The notes under the pieces: generated by a model
Seen by the model: the letters and a program-made list of their open reading frames with translations, nothing else
What the model was told of the DNA's origin: nothing
The model's database searches: none
DNA from: Ketobacter sp036337295
GTDB taxonomy: Bacteria; Pseudomonadota; Gammaproteobacteria; Pseudomonadales; Ketobacteraceae
Reading direction: 5' to 3'
Assembly: GCA_036337295.1 (NCBI GenBank)
Contig: JAYZEN010000007.1
Coordinates: forward strand, 496,001-560,000
Length of the DNA stretch: 64,000 nt
Part shown: positions 29,001 to 36,804 of the stretch, one piece after another
Layout: every line of letters begins with the position of its first letter
Numbering within the stretch: position 1 is the stretch's first letter
Made by a program: the position numbers and the translations under genes

Positions 29001-29135
29001 CCCGGCCACCGAACATTCGTCGGTAATGGCCAGGGCCTGGTAACCCAGGGCGCTAGCCTGCTGCACCAGCTCCTCCGGGTGGGAGGCGCCCTTCAAAAAG
29101 CTGAAATTGGTAAAGCAATGCAGTTCGGAATACAT
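26046..29135 (-). CDS. dnaE2: Error-prone DNA polymerase DnaE2 (ImuC)
   Basis: A 1029-residue C-family polymerase. It is shorter than replicative DnaE (about 1160) and ends in an OB-fold without the DnaE C-terminal tau-binding region, as is normal for DnaE2. The N-terminal PHP domain (MYSELHCFTNFSFLKGASHPEE) and the catalytic block PDIDVDFEHERR near residue 370 are intact. DnaE2 works with ImuA and ImuB in damage-induced translesion synthesis and mutagenesis. A LexA box lies 12 bases before the start codon. It is separated from imuA-imuB by about 2.7 kb of unrelated genes, an unusual arrangement. Confidence 0.97.
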   Translation of the reverse strand: MYSELHCFTNFSFLKGASHPEELVQQASALGYQALAITDECSVAGVVRAHVAARDLPLHLIVGSDVVTEEQLHLVILAPTRRAYGQLCTLITRARGRSEKGHYQLKVNDLHPATHECLFIWLPSPGQCRQPDAAAQRLLEYCGDRLWIGLENNLRQGDHSLLQQRQLLAQQLGRPVVACGNVHCHVPERQPLQDILTATRLNTHVHSAGFQLHANRETSLRPLQEIQTLYPQEAIAQTRVIAERCRFSLGELRYEYPREVVPPGHSAQSWLRQRVETGATERWPEGIQPRVREQIEKELALIHELRYEYYFLTVHDIVEFARSQKILCQGRGSAANSVVCFCLFITEVDPAKSNLLFERFISRERNEPPDIDVDFEHERREEVIQFIYRKYGRQRAALTATLITYRIKSAIRDVGKAMGFDQTLLDQLAKSISWWDKQDQLPTRLQELGIDIRNPRIKQFKKLVDTLLGFPRHLSQHVGGFIISAGPLDQLVPIENAAMAERTVVQWDKDDIEALGLMKVDVLALGMLSAIRKSFDLINDLRGQQWTLATLPQDDPDTYHLLQQGDSVGIFQVESRAQMAMLPRLKPACFYDLVIEVAIVRPGPIQGDMVHPFLRRRQGLEAVSYVSEEVKQVLQRTLGVPIFQEQVIELAMVAAGFSAGEADQLRRAMAAWKRKGQLQKYEEKLAQGLLSRGYSIDFAQRIISQIRGFGEYGFPESHAASFALLVYASAWLKRHEPAAFCCALLNSQPMGFYSPSQLVQDVKRRQVEVRGVDVQYSQWDHSLETDALQQHPQRQPAIRLGLRLVKGLSHQSADTLLQQRAQSAFQSMTDLQQRCRLNKRDMDALAHADAFGCFNQHRFQARWEVQGLQQESPLIQQQHQQETTVTLPAPSEAENLNEDYHSLGLTLGKHPMALLRDHPQLKGYKRHQDLYALGHKRFVRIAGLVTGRQRPGTATGVVFLTLEDETGNSNIVVWRDLVERNRAAVVHSRMLKIKGVVEREGSVIHVIAGHIEDCSHLLGELETRSRDFH

Positions 29136-29139
29136 GAAG

Positions 29140-29171
29140 CCACTATACTGTAAAAATATACAGTATAGTGG
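29140..29171 (-). promoter_or_regulatory. LexA box of dnaE2 within a 32-base palindrome
   Basis: The SOS box CTGT-N8-ACAG is at 29148-29163. It sits inside a larger perfect inverted repeat with 13-base arms, 29140-29152 (CCACTATACTGTA) and 29159-29171 (TACAGTATAGTGG). The arm contains TATACT, usable as a -10 hexamer, so LexA bound here would cover the dnaE2 promoter. The leader would be only about 20 bases. Confidence 0.92.
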
Positions 29172-29187
29172 TATGGCCGGGTTGGGT

Positions 29188-30558
29188 CTACGCTCTCGAC
29201 TCGCGGGTGACCGGTTCGGGCTCAGGATCTTGCATAGGTTTGGTGGCCCCTCGATTCACCGCGAACAAGTCCCGCATATTGAGAAACGGCTTTTCAATCA
29301 GAATCCAGCAGAGCACGCCCAGGATCACTGACATGATCAGCGACAGCAAGGCCCCCAGGCCCACGGTGATGATCATGGCCAGTGCCGGGGTCAGTTCCAG
29401 GGTCTGAACATACTTGTTGATGGGGAACACCACCATCAGGATCACGATCAAATGCAGCAGATAGATGGAATAGGTAAGCTGGCCCAGGGGATGCCAGATC
29501 TTCAGGGAATAGAACCAGGAGAACAGACGTACATGGCTCAGCTGCAGGAACACCGACATCATGAACCAGGTAAAGGCGATGCTGAACACCGTGCGGTTGA
29601 AAATCAGGTACAGGCGCAGGCCATTACCGGGTTCACTGAATCTGGACTCGATGATGGGAAAATACATAAAGAACACAATGGTGCCCATGCTCAGAACATT
29701 CAGCAGCAGGGGGCGATAGGGCGTCGCCGTGGCCCAGTTGCGAATGGCCTGTTGGTGAAAACAGTAACCGTAACCGGCGATCACCCCGACAATCAGGGGG
29801 CCAAAGCGGGTGGCCAGGTTATCGTACAACTTGCCGTAGAAAATCATGGACACCGATTTGTCCGCCAGCATATCCCGGTAGTTGCCGTACCAGAGCTCAT
29901 CGTAATAGTAGAGCACCCCGGCCCGCACCAGGAACGACAGCACCAGCAACCCCAGCATGGTTTTCATGAACGAGCGTTGCGGGGATTTGGCGATGAACAG
30001 CAGGATCAGGGGCAGCAGCAGATAGAACTGTTCCTCCACCGCCAGGGTCCAGGTCCATTGCAGGGCCATGTTCTCCGGGTGCAGGAAATTGTTCACGTAC
30101 AGCAGGTTGGCCCAGATCCACTCATGGTTGCGGGCGCCGCTCACCCAGAAAATGATGGCAATCACCGCGTACAGGGGCGTCAAGCGCAGGTAGCGGCGCA
30201 GATAGAACCGTTTGAGCTGAATATCCCCCGTTTTTGCCTGCTCCTTCAACAGCATCAGGCTGATGAGAAAACCGCTCACCACAAAGAACAGGTCCACCCC
30301 TTTGTCCGCATTCCAGATCCACCACAGGTAAAAGGGCGAGTCCTCCAGGGATTGGAAGAATATGTCCTTGCCGTTGTACAGGCTGTACACGAACACCGTG
30401 TGGGCGATCAGAATCCAGACCATGCCGAAAAAGCGCAGGCCATTGATCAGGTAGAACGTGCCGGTGCTGTCTTCGGTGAGGGCCTTCAGGTTGCGTTTGA
30501 CGGACCAGATTTCCCCAATGGAAGTTAAAAACGTAGTCTGCTTGTTATTCATGGTCAT
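29188..30558 (-). CDS. Acyltransferase 3 family membrane protein
   Basis: A 456-residue integral membrane protein of the acyltransferase 3 (OafA/OatA-like) family. The first helix carries the conserved block INGLRFFGMVWILIAHT with Arg42 and His53, the expected catalytic residues, and about ten to eleven helices follow. Such enzymes move acetyl or other acyl groups onto sugars, lipids or peptides at the membrane. No periplasmic SGNH domain is fused. The start is ATG 30558 or 30552. It lies upstream of dnaE2 on the same strand, and its stop is only 17 bases before the dnaE2 LexA palindrome. Substrate unknown. Confidence 0.88.
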   Translation of the reverse strand: MTMNNKQTTFLTSIGEIWSVKRNLKALTEDSTGTFYLINGLRFFGMVWILIAHTVFVYSLYNGKDIFFQSLEDSPFYLWWIWNADKGVDLFFVVSGFLISLMLLKEQAKTGDIQLKRFYLRRYLRLTPLYAVIAIIFWVSGARNHEWIWANLLYVNNFLHPENMALQWTWTLAVEEQFYLLLPLILLFIAKSPQRSFMKTMLGLLVLSFLVRAGVLYYYDELWYGNYRDMLADKSVSMIFYGKLYDNLATRFGPLIVGVIAGYGYCFHQQAIRNWATATPYRPLLLNVLSMGTIVFFMYFPIIESRFSEPGNGLRLYLIFNRTVFSIAFTWFMMSVFLQLSHVRLFSWFYSLKIWHPLGQLTYSIYLLHLIVILMVVFPINKYVQTLELTPALAMIITVGLGALLSLIMSVILGVLCWILIEKPFLNMRDLFAVNRGATKPMQDPEPEPVTRESRA

Positions 30559-30773
30559 ATTCTTTTGATTATTCTATTGACTTTACTGCAACCGCTGATT
30601 AGCTCCAAGTTAAGTACTGTTGCAAAATGCAACTGTTGCCGGGGCTGCCCATCGAGCCAATACGCATACTGGCAAACGGGCTCGCGCTACTGCAGTTGTG
30701 AATGCTAAGCTGTGGGAGCAAGCCTGTGAATGGATATCAGTTTATGAGCTATTTGCCCAAAGGAGATCGTAGC

Positions 30774-31055
30774 ATGACAAAAGTAATGAAACTTCCCCTG
30801 GTGGTGGTTCTGTTAGGGTGCGGTATTGCTCCGGCAATGGCGGCCGAGAAATCGTCGGATGCGGACTTTCTCAAGTCGTACAAGGCCTCCTTTCTGGAGT
30901 CCTGTATCGAATCTTCTGGTGGTCCGCAATTCAAACCGGTTTGTGAGTGTGTGCTGAACGACGTGGTCGGGCGTTTTCCGGTGCCGGAGCTGAAGGATGA
31001 CAAAGCGGTGTCTGAGTACATAGAACACGTGGCTATGCAGAAGTGCGAAAAATAA
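30774..31055 (+). CDS. Small exported cysteine-containing protein
   Basis: A 93-residue protein with a signal peptide (MTKVMKLPLVVVLLGCGIAP, cleavage near AMA-AEK). I chose ATG 30774 because AGGAGA lies 7 bases upstream. The mature part is about 70 residues and contains four cysteines in the pattern SCIES...VCECVL...KCEK, probably forming two disulfides in the periplasm. No family was recognised. It is 53 bases upstream of the thioesterase-like gene on the same strand and may share its transcript. Confidence 0.7.
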   Translation: MTKVMKLPLVVVLLGCGIAPAMAAEKSSDADFLKSYKASFLESCIESSGGPQFKPVCECVLNDVVGRFPVPELKDDKAVSEYIEHVAMQKCEK

Positions 31056-31108
31056 AATCCGCTGCATCGTGTGGATGATGGGCCCTGATAGGCAGACCCA
31101 GTGAGAGT

Positions 31109-31837
31109 ATGATTACAACAGCAGTACAAACCCGTGGTTATGAGCTGGATGCCAGCCGCACCATCCCTCCTGCCATTCTGTTGCGCTATATGGAATGGGG
31201 GCGTTGGGAGTTTTTCAATTCAAAGAAGATTGTGCTCCATCAGTCCATTAACAGTGTGGTGGTGGCGACGCAAAGCCTGGCGGTCTTAGCGCCAGTACAG
31301 GAGCGGGTCGATTTGCAGATCAACGCCTGGCTGAGCCGGGTGGGTAATACCAGCATGGACATTTCACAGCTCGTTGTCGATCAGGCAACCGGGCAGCCCG
31401 TTGCCATGGGGCGGGCCATCCTGGTGAATGTGGGTGAGGACGGCCGGCCTTTTCCGGTTGCCGATGCAACCCGAACACAGGTGGAGCAGGCTCCGGAGGG
31501 ATTCGATGAGGCTCGCTTCCCCCGCATTGAAAGCAGACAGTCTCCAGCCGATGCCCGCTCACTGCCGCGTCGGGTTATGGCCAGTGAGATCGATTTGCTG
31601 CAACACGTTAATCACTCTCGCTATGTGGACTATGTGGAAGACGCCCGAAAACTTCTCTTTGAGGCTCAGAGTTCCGTTGCAGAATCCATTCGTGGTTTGA
31701 CGGTTGAATATGTCACAGAAGCCTTGCACGGTGACGAACTGATCATCAAATCCTGGCCTGTGGCAGAAGGCAAACAGATTCAATCCCAGATTGTGCGCGG
31801 CGATCAGGTGATAGCCAATGCCATCGTGGAACGCTAA
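31109..31837 (+). CDS. Double-hotdog thioesterase-like protein
   Basis: A 242-residue protein with two hotdog domains. The first begins RGYELDASRTIPPAILLRYMEW; the second (from about residue 150) has EIDLLQHVNHSRYVDYVEDA, which matches the active-site helix of acyl-ACP/acyl-CoA thioesterases (N, H and E positions). The arrangement resembles FatA/FatB-type acyl-ACP thioesterases. It would release free fatty acids from acyl carriers in the cytoplasm. The 3' end overlaps convergent imuB by 4 bases. Substrate not determined. Confidence 0.8.
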   Translation: MITTAVQTRGYELDASRTIPPAILLRYMEWGRWEFFNSKKIVLHQSINSVVVATQSLAVLAPVQERVDLQINAWLSRVGNTSMDISQLVVDQATGQPVAMGRAILVNVGEDGRPFPVADATRTQVEQAPEGFDEARFPRIESRQSPADARSLPRRVMASEIDLLQHVNHSRYVDYVEDARKLLFEAQSSVAESIRGLTVEYVTEALHGDELIIKSWPVAEGKQIQSQIVRGDQVIANAIVER

Positions 31838-33270
31838 GCCGTAAACATCCCATGCAGAAACCAGTCCTGGCTATGGCGATCCCGGTACACCCATAAATGC
31901 TGTCCGTTGCCTTGCTGGGCGATGTAGTAATCCCGATTCACCGGTTGATGATCCCACCAGCCGGTTTCAATCCGCTCCGGCCCTTTCAGTAATTGCAACG
32001 GGGCGTGATACACCGGTAACCCCTTTTTGCTGCGTAATTTCTGTGGCTGATGCAGGAGCCAGAAAGGTCTCTGCTCTGAGGGGTGGTGCAGTGACTGGCC
32101 CTGACCCGGGGTGGCGCAGTGCCAGCCATATTCCGGTCGGTGATCGGCCACCATGCCCAGACTGTGAACCTGGCCATCCCCCAGGCGCGCTTTTAAACGG
32201 TCCACCAGCTGATAGCGGGTGATGTGGTCCGGCTGGTGGGGGCGGAACAGGTCTTTTTGGCGGACCTGCAACGGCTCAAAGTGGTGGGCGTCCAATTGCA
32301 GATTCAATACCGGTGCTTCCAGTGCCAGCTTTTCCAGTTTCAACTGCACTAACGGCATGATATCGGACACCCGGTGCATGGGTGTGGCTAACTCAATAGG
32401 CCAGGGCTGTACCTGGCGACTGCGCAACTGCAACCCAAACAGAAGGCTTCGCACGGCGCATTGCCGGGCATACAGGTAATGCTCCAGGCGGCTCAGCAGA
32501 TGCCGGATGGGGAACAGCAGGCTGTGGGCGTTATCCAGCTCCTGCACAAAATCCAGTTGTCCATGAAATTGTCGGGGCAGGCTCCAGTTGGGCAGCGCGA
32601 TGGGGTGTTCGCCGTTCAGTTGGGCCAGGTAATGGGAGAACGGTTCACCGAAGCGCCTGGCCAGGGCATCCCGGGGCAGTTCCAGCAATTGCCCCACGGT
32701 CTTCAGGCCCATGCTGTACAGCAGCTCTTTCTGGGCGGGGGGGATATCCAGCCACTGCACATCGTAATCCTGTATTTCCTGCAGTGAAAAAAAAAGCGCC
32801 TGATTGCTGCCTTCATGAGCCTGGGCAAATAGCAGGGCTCCCATGTCGGTACTGGTAAAACACAGGCTGAATGGGGAATATCCCGAGGGCAGTTGCTGTA
32901 TCAGCTGTTGTGCCAGTGCCTGTTGGCCCTGGAACAACTTCAGACTGTGGCTGACTTCCAGCAGCAGATTGTTTTGTCCATGGGTACGGATGTGGGGCGT
33001 GAACTCATAGGCCCAGTGCCCCAGTTGCTGCAGGGCTTGCTGCTCCGCCTGGGGGTTGTAGTGCTGGCAACGCAGACCTTGCGCCAAACCCTGGGCCGTG
33101 GGAATGGTCATTCCCGGTACGATACCCTGTTGCAGAGCCGGCTGGTTGGCGAGCAGTACCAGGCGCCGTTGCTTGCGGATGATTTCCACCACCAGTGGCC
33201 GGGCTTCGGGGGCCCCCTGTTCCACCAGGTTCAATGCCAGTGCCGGAAAGTGTAAACAAGCCCAAAGCAT
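31834..33270 (-). CDS. imuB: ImuB, Y-family polymerase-like mutasome protein
   Basis: A 478-residue protein that begins MLWACLHFPALALNLVEQ, typical of ImuB. The open frame extends 94 codons further, but the ATG at 33270 is preceded by GGAGG and begins one base after the imuA stop. ImuB is related to Y-family polymerases but lacks the catalytic acidic residues: the first catalytic position here is in CLHFPAL rather than a DxD motif. It links DnaE2 and ImuA to the beta clamp during SOS mutagenesis. Overlap with the convergent thioesterase-like gene is 4 bases. Confidence 0.93.
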   Translation of the reverse strand: MLWACLHFPALALNLVEQGAPEARPLVVEIIRKQRRLVLLANQPALQQGIVPGMTIPTAQGLAQGLRCQHYNPQAEQQALQQLGHWAYEFTPHIRTHGQNNLLLEVSHSLKLFQGQQALAQQLIQQLPSGYSPFSLCFTSTDMGALLFAQAHEGSNQALFFSLQEIQDYDVQWLDIPPAQKELLYSMGLKTVGQLLELPRDALARRFGEPFSHYLAQLNGEHPIALPNWSLPRQFHGQLDFVQELDNAHSLLFPIRHLLSRLEHYLYARQCAVRSLLFGLQLRSRQVQPWPIELATPMHRVSDIMPLVQLKLEKLALEAPVLNLQLDAHHFEPLQVRQKDLFRPHQPDHITRYQLVDRLKARLGDGQVHSLGMVADHRPEYGWHCATPGQGQSLHHPSEQRPFWLLHQPQKLRSKKGLPVYHAPLQLLKGPERIETGWWDHQPVNRDYYIAQQGNGQHLWVYRDRHSQDWFLHGMFTA

Positions 33271-33271
33271 G

Positions 33272-34108
33272 TCAGCCTCCGGGGATGGACAGGGTATAAC
33301 CCCCAGTGGCGATGGATGCGGCAGCCGGTGCCGTGGCACGGTGTTGCAGAGGTTTGGGCACAGGGTCGGTTGCAGGGGGGAGCGTCGGATTGAGTGCGAG
33401 GTCGTGCCAAGGGGGTTGCCCCACCGGCTGACAGGCTGCCAAGTTAACAGCGGGCTGATGCAAAGCCTTGCGGGACAGACGCAGCCAGGGCGATCCCCAG
33501 TGGCCCCTGCACTTGACCACCCGAACCTGGATGGCCTGTTGTAAAGGCCCAATTTCCAGACGCAGGGGGGCTGGAGACGGCTGCTGTAAGTGAGCCTGGG
33601 GCCGCATTAACAGGCACAGGCTGTTGCCTTTCTTGGCGGCCAGTTGCAGGCGCCGGATTTGTTGTGGCGTTGGCCTGCGGGGCCAGCCCTGCACCGCACT
33701 GCAGGCGCCGGAACTCAGGCATTGCTCCATCGCCCACAGAATGTCTTTATCCTGTTTGCTGTGTATTACCAGTGTGTTTTCCAACTCAATTCCCTGCTGC
33801 ATTAACGCCGGGGCATAGGGCAACCAGGGAGGGTTGACCCACACCAGCCAGCGGGATTGCTGGCTGAGTGAGGTCAGTGCTGAGGAGACCAGCTCCGTTT
33901 CGCCACAGCCCCACTGGGGGCAGAGGATTTCAGCAACGCTGTCACAGGGCAGGCCGCCCTCCGGCAGTGCCTGATCCAGGTTTGGAAAACCGGTGGCCAC
34001 GGTGACACCCTGTTGTTGCTGACCATTCTGACTGCGCACGCCATCAGCTGCCCGCCAAATAGCGGGGTGCTGCAGAATACGGTTCAGTTGCGGCTTGGCG
34101 GCAGCCAT
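33272..34108 (-). CDS. imuA: ImuA, SulA/RecA-like mutasome protein
   Basis: A 278-residue RecA/SulA-like protein with TGFPNLDQALPEGGLP, the standard ImuA entry motif, followed by VAEILCPQWGCGETELV in the position of a Walker A. It is the first gene of the imuA-imuB pair, one base from imuB, and has a LexA box 58 bases upstream of the start. ImuA is needed for DnaE2-dependent mutagenesis and binds RecA and ImuB in other bacteria. The C-terminal 60 residues are Pro/Ala-rich and probably disordered. Confidence 0.9.
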   Translation of the reverse strand: MAAAKPQLNRILQHPAIWRAADGVRSQNGQQQQGVTVATGFPNLDQALPEGGLPCDSVAEILCPQWGCGETELVSSALTSLSQQSRWLVWVNPPWLPYAPALMQQGIELENTLVIHSKQDKDILWAMEQCLSSGACSAVQGWPRRPTPQQIRRLQLAAKKGNSLCLLMRPQAHLQQPSPAPLRLEIGPLQQAIQVRVVKCRGHWGSPWLRLSRKALHQPAVNLAACQPVGQPPWHDLALNPTLPPATDPVPKPLQHRATAPAAASIATGGYTLSIPGG

Positions 34109-34160
34109 ATGTCAGCTCTCAATCTTCTGGTTGCAAAGTTCAGGTGTTCAAACAGGCTAT

Positions 34161-34186
34161 CAATACTGTAATTATATACAGTATTG
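34161..34186 (-). promoter_or_regulatory. LexA box of imuA-imuB
   Basis: CTGT-N8-ACAG at 34166-34181, with an AT-only core, inside a longer inverted repeat with 10-base arms (34161-34170, CAATACTGTA; 34177-34186, TACAGTATTG). It lies between imuA and the divergent metallo-hydrolase gene. It is 58 bases from imuA and about 99 from the hydrolase, so imuA is the likely target. Confidence 0.92.
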
Positions 34187-34279
34187 TGGGGGCGGCAAGG
34201 TCTTTTAAACCTTGATCCAAAACAGGTTGAAAATGAACAGCTTGTGTTATCGTGAATAAATTGCACAAGGAATTTTGAC

Positions 34280-35680
34280 ATGGCGAAACTGACTTTCTGG
34301 GGCGCGGCACAAGAAGTTACCGGCTCCTGTCATTTACTCGAAACCGACGGTCTGCGCATTCTGCTGGATTGCGGCATGCACCAGGGCGGCAAGCAGGCAG
34401 AACGGCGTAATGGGGAGCCCTTTCCCTTTGATCCCCGCCATTTGGATGCGGTGGTATTGTCCCACGGTCACCTGGATCACAGTGGGTTGCTGCCCCGATT
34501 ATTCAAGGCCGGCTACAAAGGCCCGGTCTATTGCACCGAAGCCACGCGCAACCTGCTGGCCATCATGCTGGAGGATGCCGCCAGCCTGCACCTGCGGGAT
34601 GTGGAATGGGAAAACCGGCGCCGCCGGCGGGCCGGCAAACCAGAGATCCAGCCCTGGTACGATATGGAAGATGTGCTGCATGTACTGGAGCACTGCGTGG
34701 GCGTGCCCTACCATGAAACCCGTACCATCAATGGCCATGTGCAACTCTATTTTTACGATGCCTGCCACATCATCGGCTCGGCCATTGTGGAGCTGCGCAT
34801 CGACGAGAAGGGCGACCATAAAAAACTGGTGTTCTCCGGTGACCTGGGTAACCCCGATGCGGTGCTGATGAAAGATCCGGAATTCGTCACCGACGCGGAT
34901 GTGGTGTTGATGGAGGGAACCTATGGGGATCGCGATCACCGCACCATGGATAACACCCTGGAAGAACTGGGCGATGCCCTGGAGCAGGCCAGCCGGGATA
35001 AAGGCAATGTGTTGATCCCTGCCTTTGCAGTAGGGCGCACCCAGGAGATGCTGTTCCACCTGGGGGTGTTGTACAAGCAGGGCCGGGTGCCGCAACAGAA
35101 GGTGTTCCTGGACAGCCCCATGGGGATCGAGGTCACCCGGTTATACACCGAATACATGGACCTGCTGGATCCGGAAGACCTGAAGCAAGTGTCCGCCAAA
35201 CTGGGTGACGACCCGAAATCCTATCTGCCCATGCTGACCCTCACTGAGGATACCGAGGATTCCATGGCCATCAACCGCATTAAGGATGGGGTGATCATCA
35301 TCGCCGGCAGTGGCATGTGTAACGGTGGTCGTATCCGCCATCATTTGAAGCACAATATCTGGCGCAGTGAATGTCACATCGTGTTCCCGGGCTTTCAGGC
35401 CAGGGGGACGCTGGGGCGGCAGATTGTGGAAGGGGACAAGCACGTGAAGATGTTTGGTGCGGATTTTATGGTGCGGGCCAAAGTGCACACCCTGGGTGGC
35501 TTTTCAGCCCACGCGGGGCAATCGCAACTGCTGGAATGGGCATCCCACTTTAAGCCGCCAACCCGTTTTTATCTGGTACACGGCGAACCGGACGCGTTAG
35601 CGGTGTTGCAGCAGAAGCTGCAGGCGAAGCTGGGTATAGCGGCCGAAATCCCGGCGGAAGGCACCAGCATTGTGTTCTGA
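34280..35680 (+). CDS. MBL-fold beta-CASP RNA metallo-hydrolase
   Basis: A 466-residue protein with a metallo-beta-lactamase core (LTFWGAAQEVTGSCHLLE, HGHLDH at residues 62-67), a beta-CASP insertion and an RMK-type C-terminal domain with FSAHAGQ. It is the KH-less archaeal/bacterial CPSF73-like group, not RNase J. Members are zinc-dependent ribonucleases, though bacterial ones are little studied. The gene is divergent from imuA. A GCACAAGGAAT sequence precedes the ATG. It stands alone, without an obvious operon. Confidence 0.93.
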   Translation: MAKLTFWGAAQEVTGSCHLLETDGLRILLDCGMHQGGKQAERRNGEPFPFDPRHLDAVVLSHGHLDHSGLLPRLFKAGYKGPVYCTEATRNLLAIMLEDAASLHLRDVEWENRRRRRAGKPEIQPWYDMEDVLHVLEHCVGVPYHETRTINGHVQLYFYDACHIIGSAIVELRIDEKGDHKKLVFSGDLGNPDAVLMKDPEFVTDADVVLMEGTYGDRDHRTMDNTLEELGDALEQASRDKGNVLIPAFAVGRTQEMLFHLGVLYKQGRVPQQKVFLDSPMGIEVTRLYTEYMDLLDPEDLKQVSAKLGDDPKSYLPMLTLTEDTEDSMAINRIKDGVIIIAGSGMCNGGRIRHHLKHNIWRSECHIVFPGFQARGTLGRQIVEGDKHVKMFGADFMVRAKVHTLGGFSAHAGQSQLLEWASHFKPPTRFYLVHGEPDALAVLQQKLQAKLGIAAEIPAEGTSIVF

Positions 35681-35689
35681 TGCCGGCCT

Positions 35690-35902
35690 TTAAAAGCAGA
35701 CTTTGCGCCCCGCGTCTTTGGCGCGGCGGTCGCATTCCCGACGGATGTTGTCGCAGGTGATGGCTGCGCCGGGAGACAGGCTGGACGCGTTCTCACACTC
35801 GTAATAGCGGTCCTGTAATTCAGACTGGGACAGATCAGCGAATTTGGAGTCGCCACAACCGCTCAGTATAAACATCAGTAATATGGATAGTGTTACCCGC
35901 AT
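35690..35902 (-). CDS. Small lipoprotein, possibly EexN-like
   Basis: A 70-residue lipoprotein. The signal MRVTLSILLMFILSGCGD has a lipobox LSGC with the lipidated Cys at residue 16. The mature part has Cys residues in a spaced pattern (YECEN...TCDNIRRECDRR...VCF) that recalls EexN-family lipoproteins, an uncertain match. Start ATG 35902 was chosen because it places the lipobox correctly; the open frame runs 9 codons further. Function unknown. Confidence 0.75.
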   Translation of the reverse strand: MRVTLSILLMFILSGCGDSKFADLSQSELQDRYYECENASSLSPGAAITCDNIRRECDRRAKDAGRKVCF

Positions 35903-35996
35903 GACGTGATCCCCGTACACGAAAATCAATGGGTTATTAGCTCAGTATAGGTTAGTCTTTTTTGATCTCAACCCAATGATGCAATGGACACAGAGT

Positions 35997-36791
35997 ATGC
36001 AAGTCACTCACTTATACATTCACCCGGTGAAATCCCTCGGCGCTATGGCGGTTGCCCGTGCTGATATCGATCGCTTTGGATTGCAATGGGATCGACGCTG
36101 GATGGTGGTAGATGACAACGGAAAATTCATAACCCAGCGGCAACGGGCGCGGATGGCGCTGATCAAAGTACGCATGGCGGGGGATGAGGTCATCCTGACC
36201 GGCCCGGACGGATCAGAGCTGGGGTTCAGTGCGGTGGATTTCGCAACCGGCCCAGTGCTGACCGTGCAGGTGTGGCGGGATGAGTGTCAGGCTCAGTTGG
36301 CGGAGGCGCGCGTCAATCACTGGTTGAGTCAACAGCTGCAGCGGTCCTGTCGGTTGGTGTTCATGCCGGAAAGCAGTCGCCGCACGGTGGATCCGGATTA
36401 CGCCGGGCCTGGTCACACAGTGGGGTTTGCCGATGGCTATCCGCTGCTGTTGACCCAACAATCCTCACTGGCGGATTTCAATCGCCACATGAGCATCAAC
36501 ATCGGCATGGAACGGTTTCGTCCCAATGTGGTGGTGACCGGCGCTGAACCCTGGCAGGAGGATCAGTGGCGGGTGATACAGATTGGGAGCACGCTGTTTG
36601 ATGTGGTCAAACCCTGTTCCCGTTGCGCCATTCCCACCATCGATCCCTCTGATGCCAGCAAACAGCCGGAAGTGTTCCGTACCTTGCAGCAAACCCGTTC
36701 CCGGGATGGAGAGGTTTTCTTCGGGCAGAATCTGGTGCCCCGCAGTCAGGGGCAACTGCAGGTGGGTGATCCGGTGACGGTGCTGGAATAA
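35997..36791 (+). CDS. MOSC domain protein (mARC-like)
   Basis: A 264-residue protein with the N-terminal MOSC beta-barrel domain (VTHLYIHPVKSLG, DRRWMVVD) and a C-terminal MOSC domain with the conserved cysteine region KPCSRCAIPTIDP, which in mARC/YcbX proteins binds the molybdenum cofactor. These enzymes reduce N-hydroxylated compounds. Family members start at MQVTHLYIH, so I used ATG 35997, not the ATG 7 codons upstream. No ferredoxin domain is fused at the C terminus, unlike E. coli YcbX, so an external electron donor would be needed. Confidence 0.9.
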   Translation: MQVTHLYIHPVKSLGAMAVARADIDRFGLQWDRRWMVVDDNGKFITQRQRARMALIKVRMAGDEVILTGPDGSELGFSAVDFATGPVLTVQVWRDECQAQLAEARVNHWLSQQLQRSCRLVFMPESSRRTVDPDYAGPGHTVGFADGYPLLLTQQSSLADFNRHMSINIGMERFRPNVVVTGAEPWQEDQWRVIQIGSTLFDVVKPCSRCAIPTIDPSDASKQPEVFRTLQQTRSRDGEVFFGQNLVPRSQGQLQVGDPVTVLE

Positions 36792-36804
36792 GCGTGGAAA
36801 GGCG

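Noticed and set aside
34161..34186. SOS control of the beta-CASP hydrolase at 34280
   Set aside because: The box lies about 99 bases upstream of that gene but only 58 bases from imuA, a known LexA target; no second box or promoter overlap is visible for the hydrolase.
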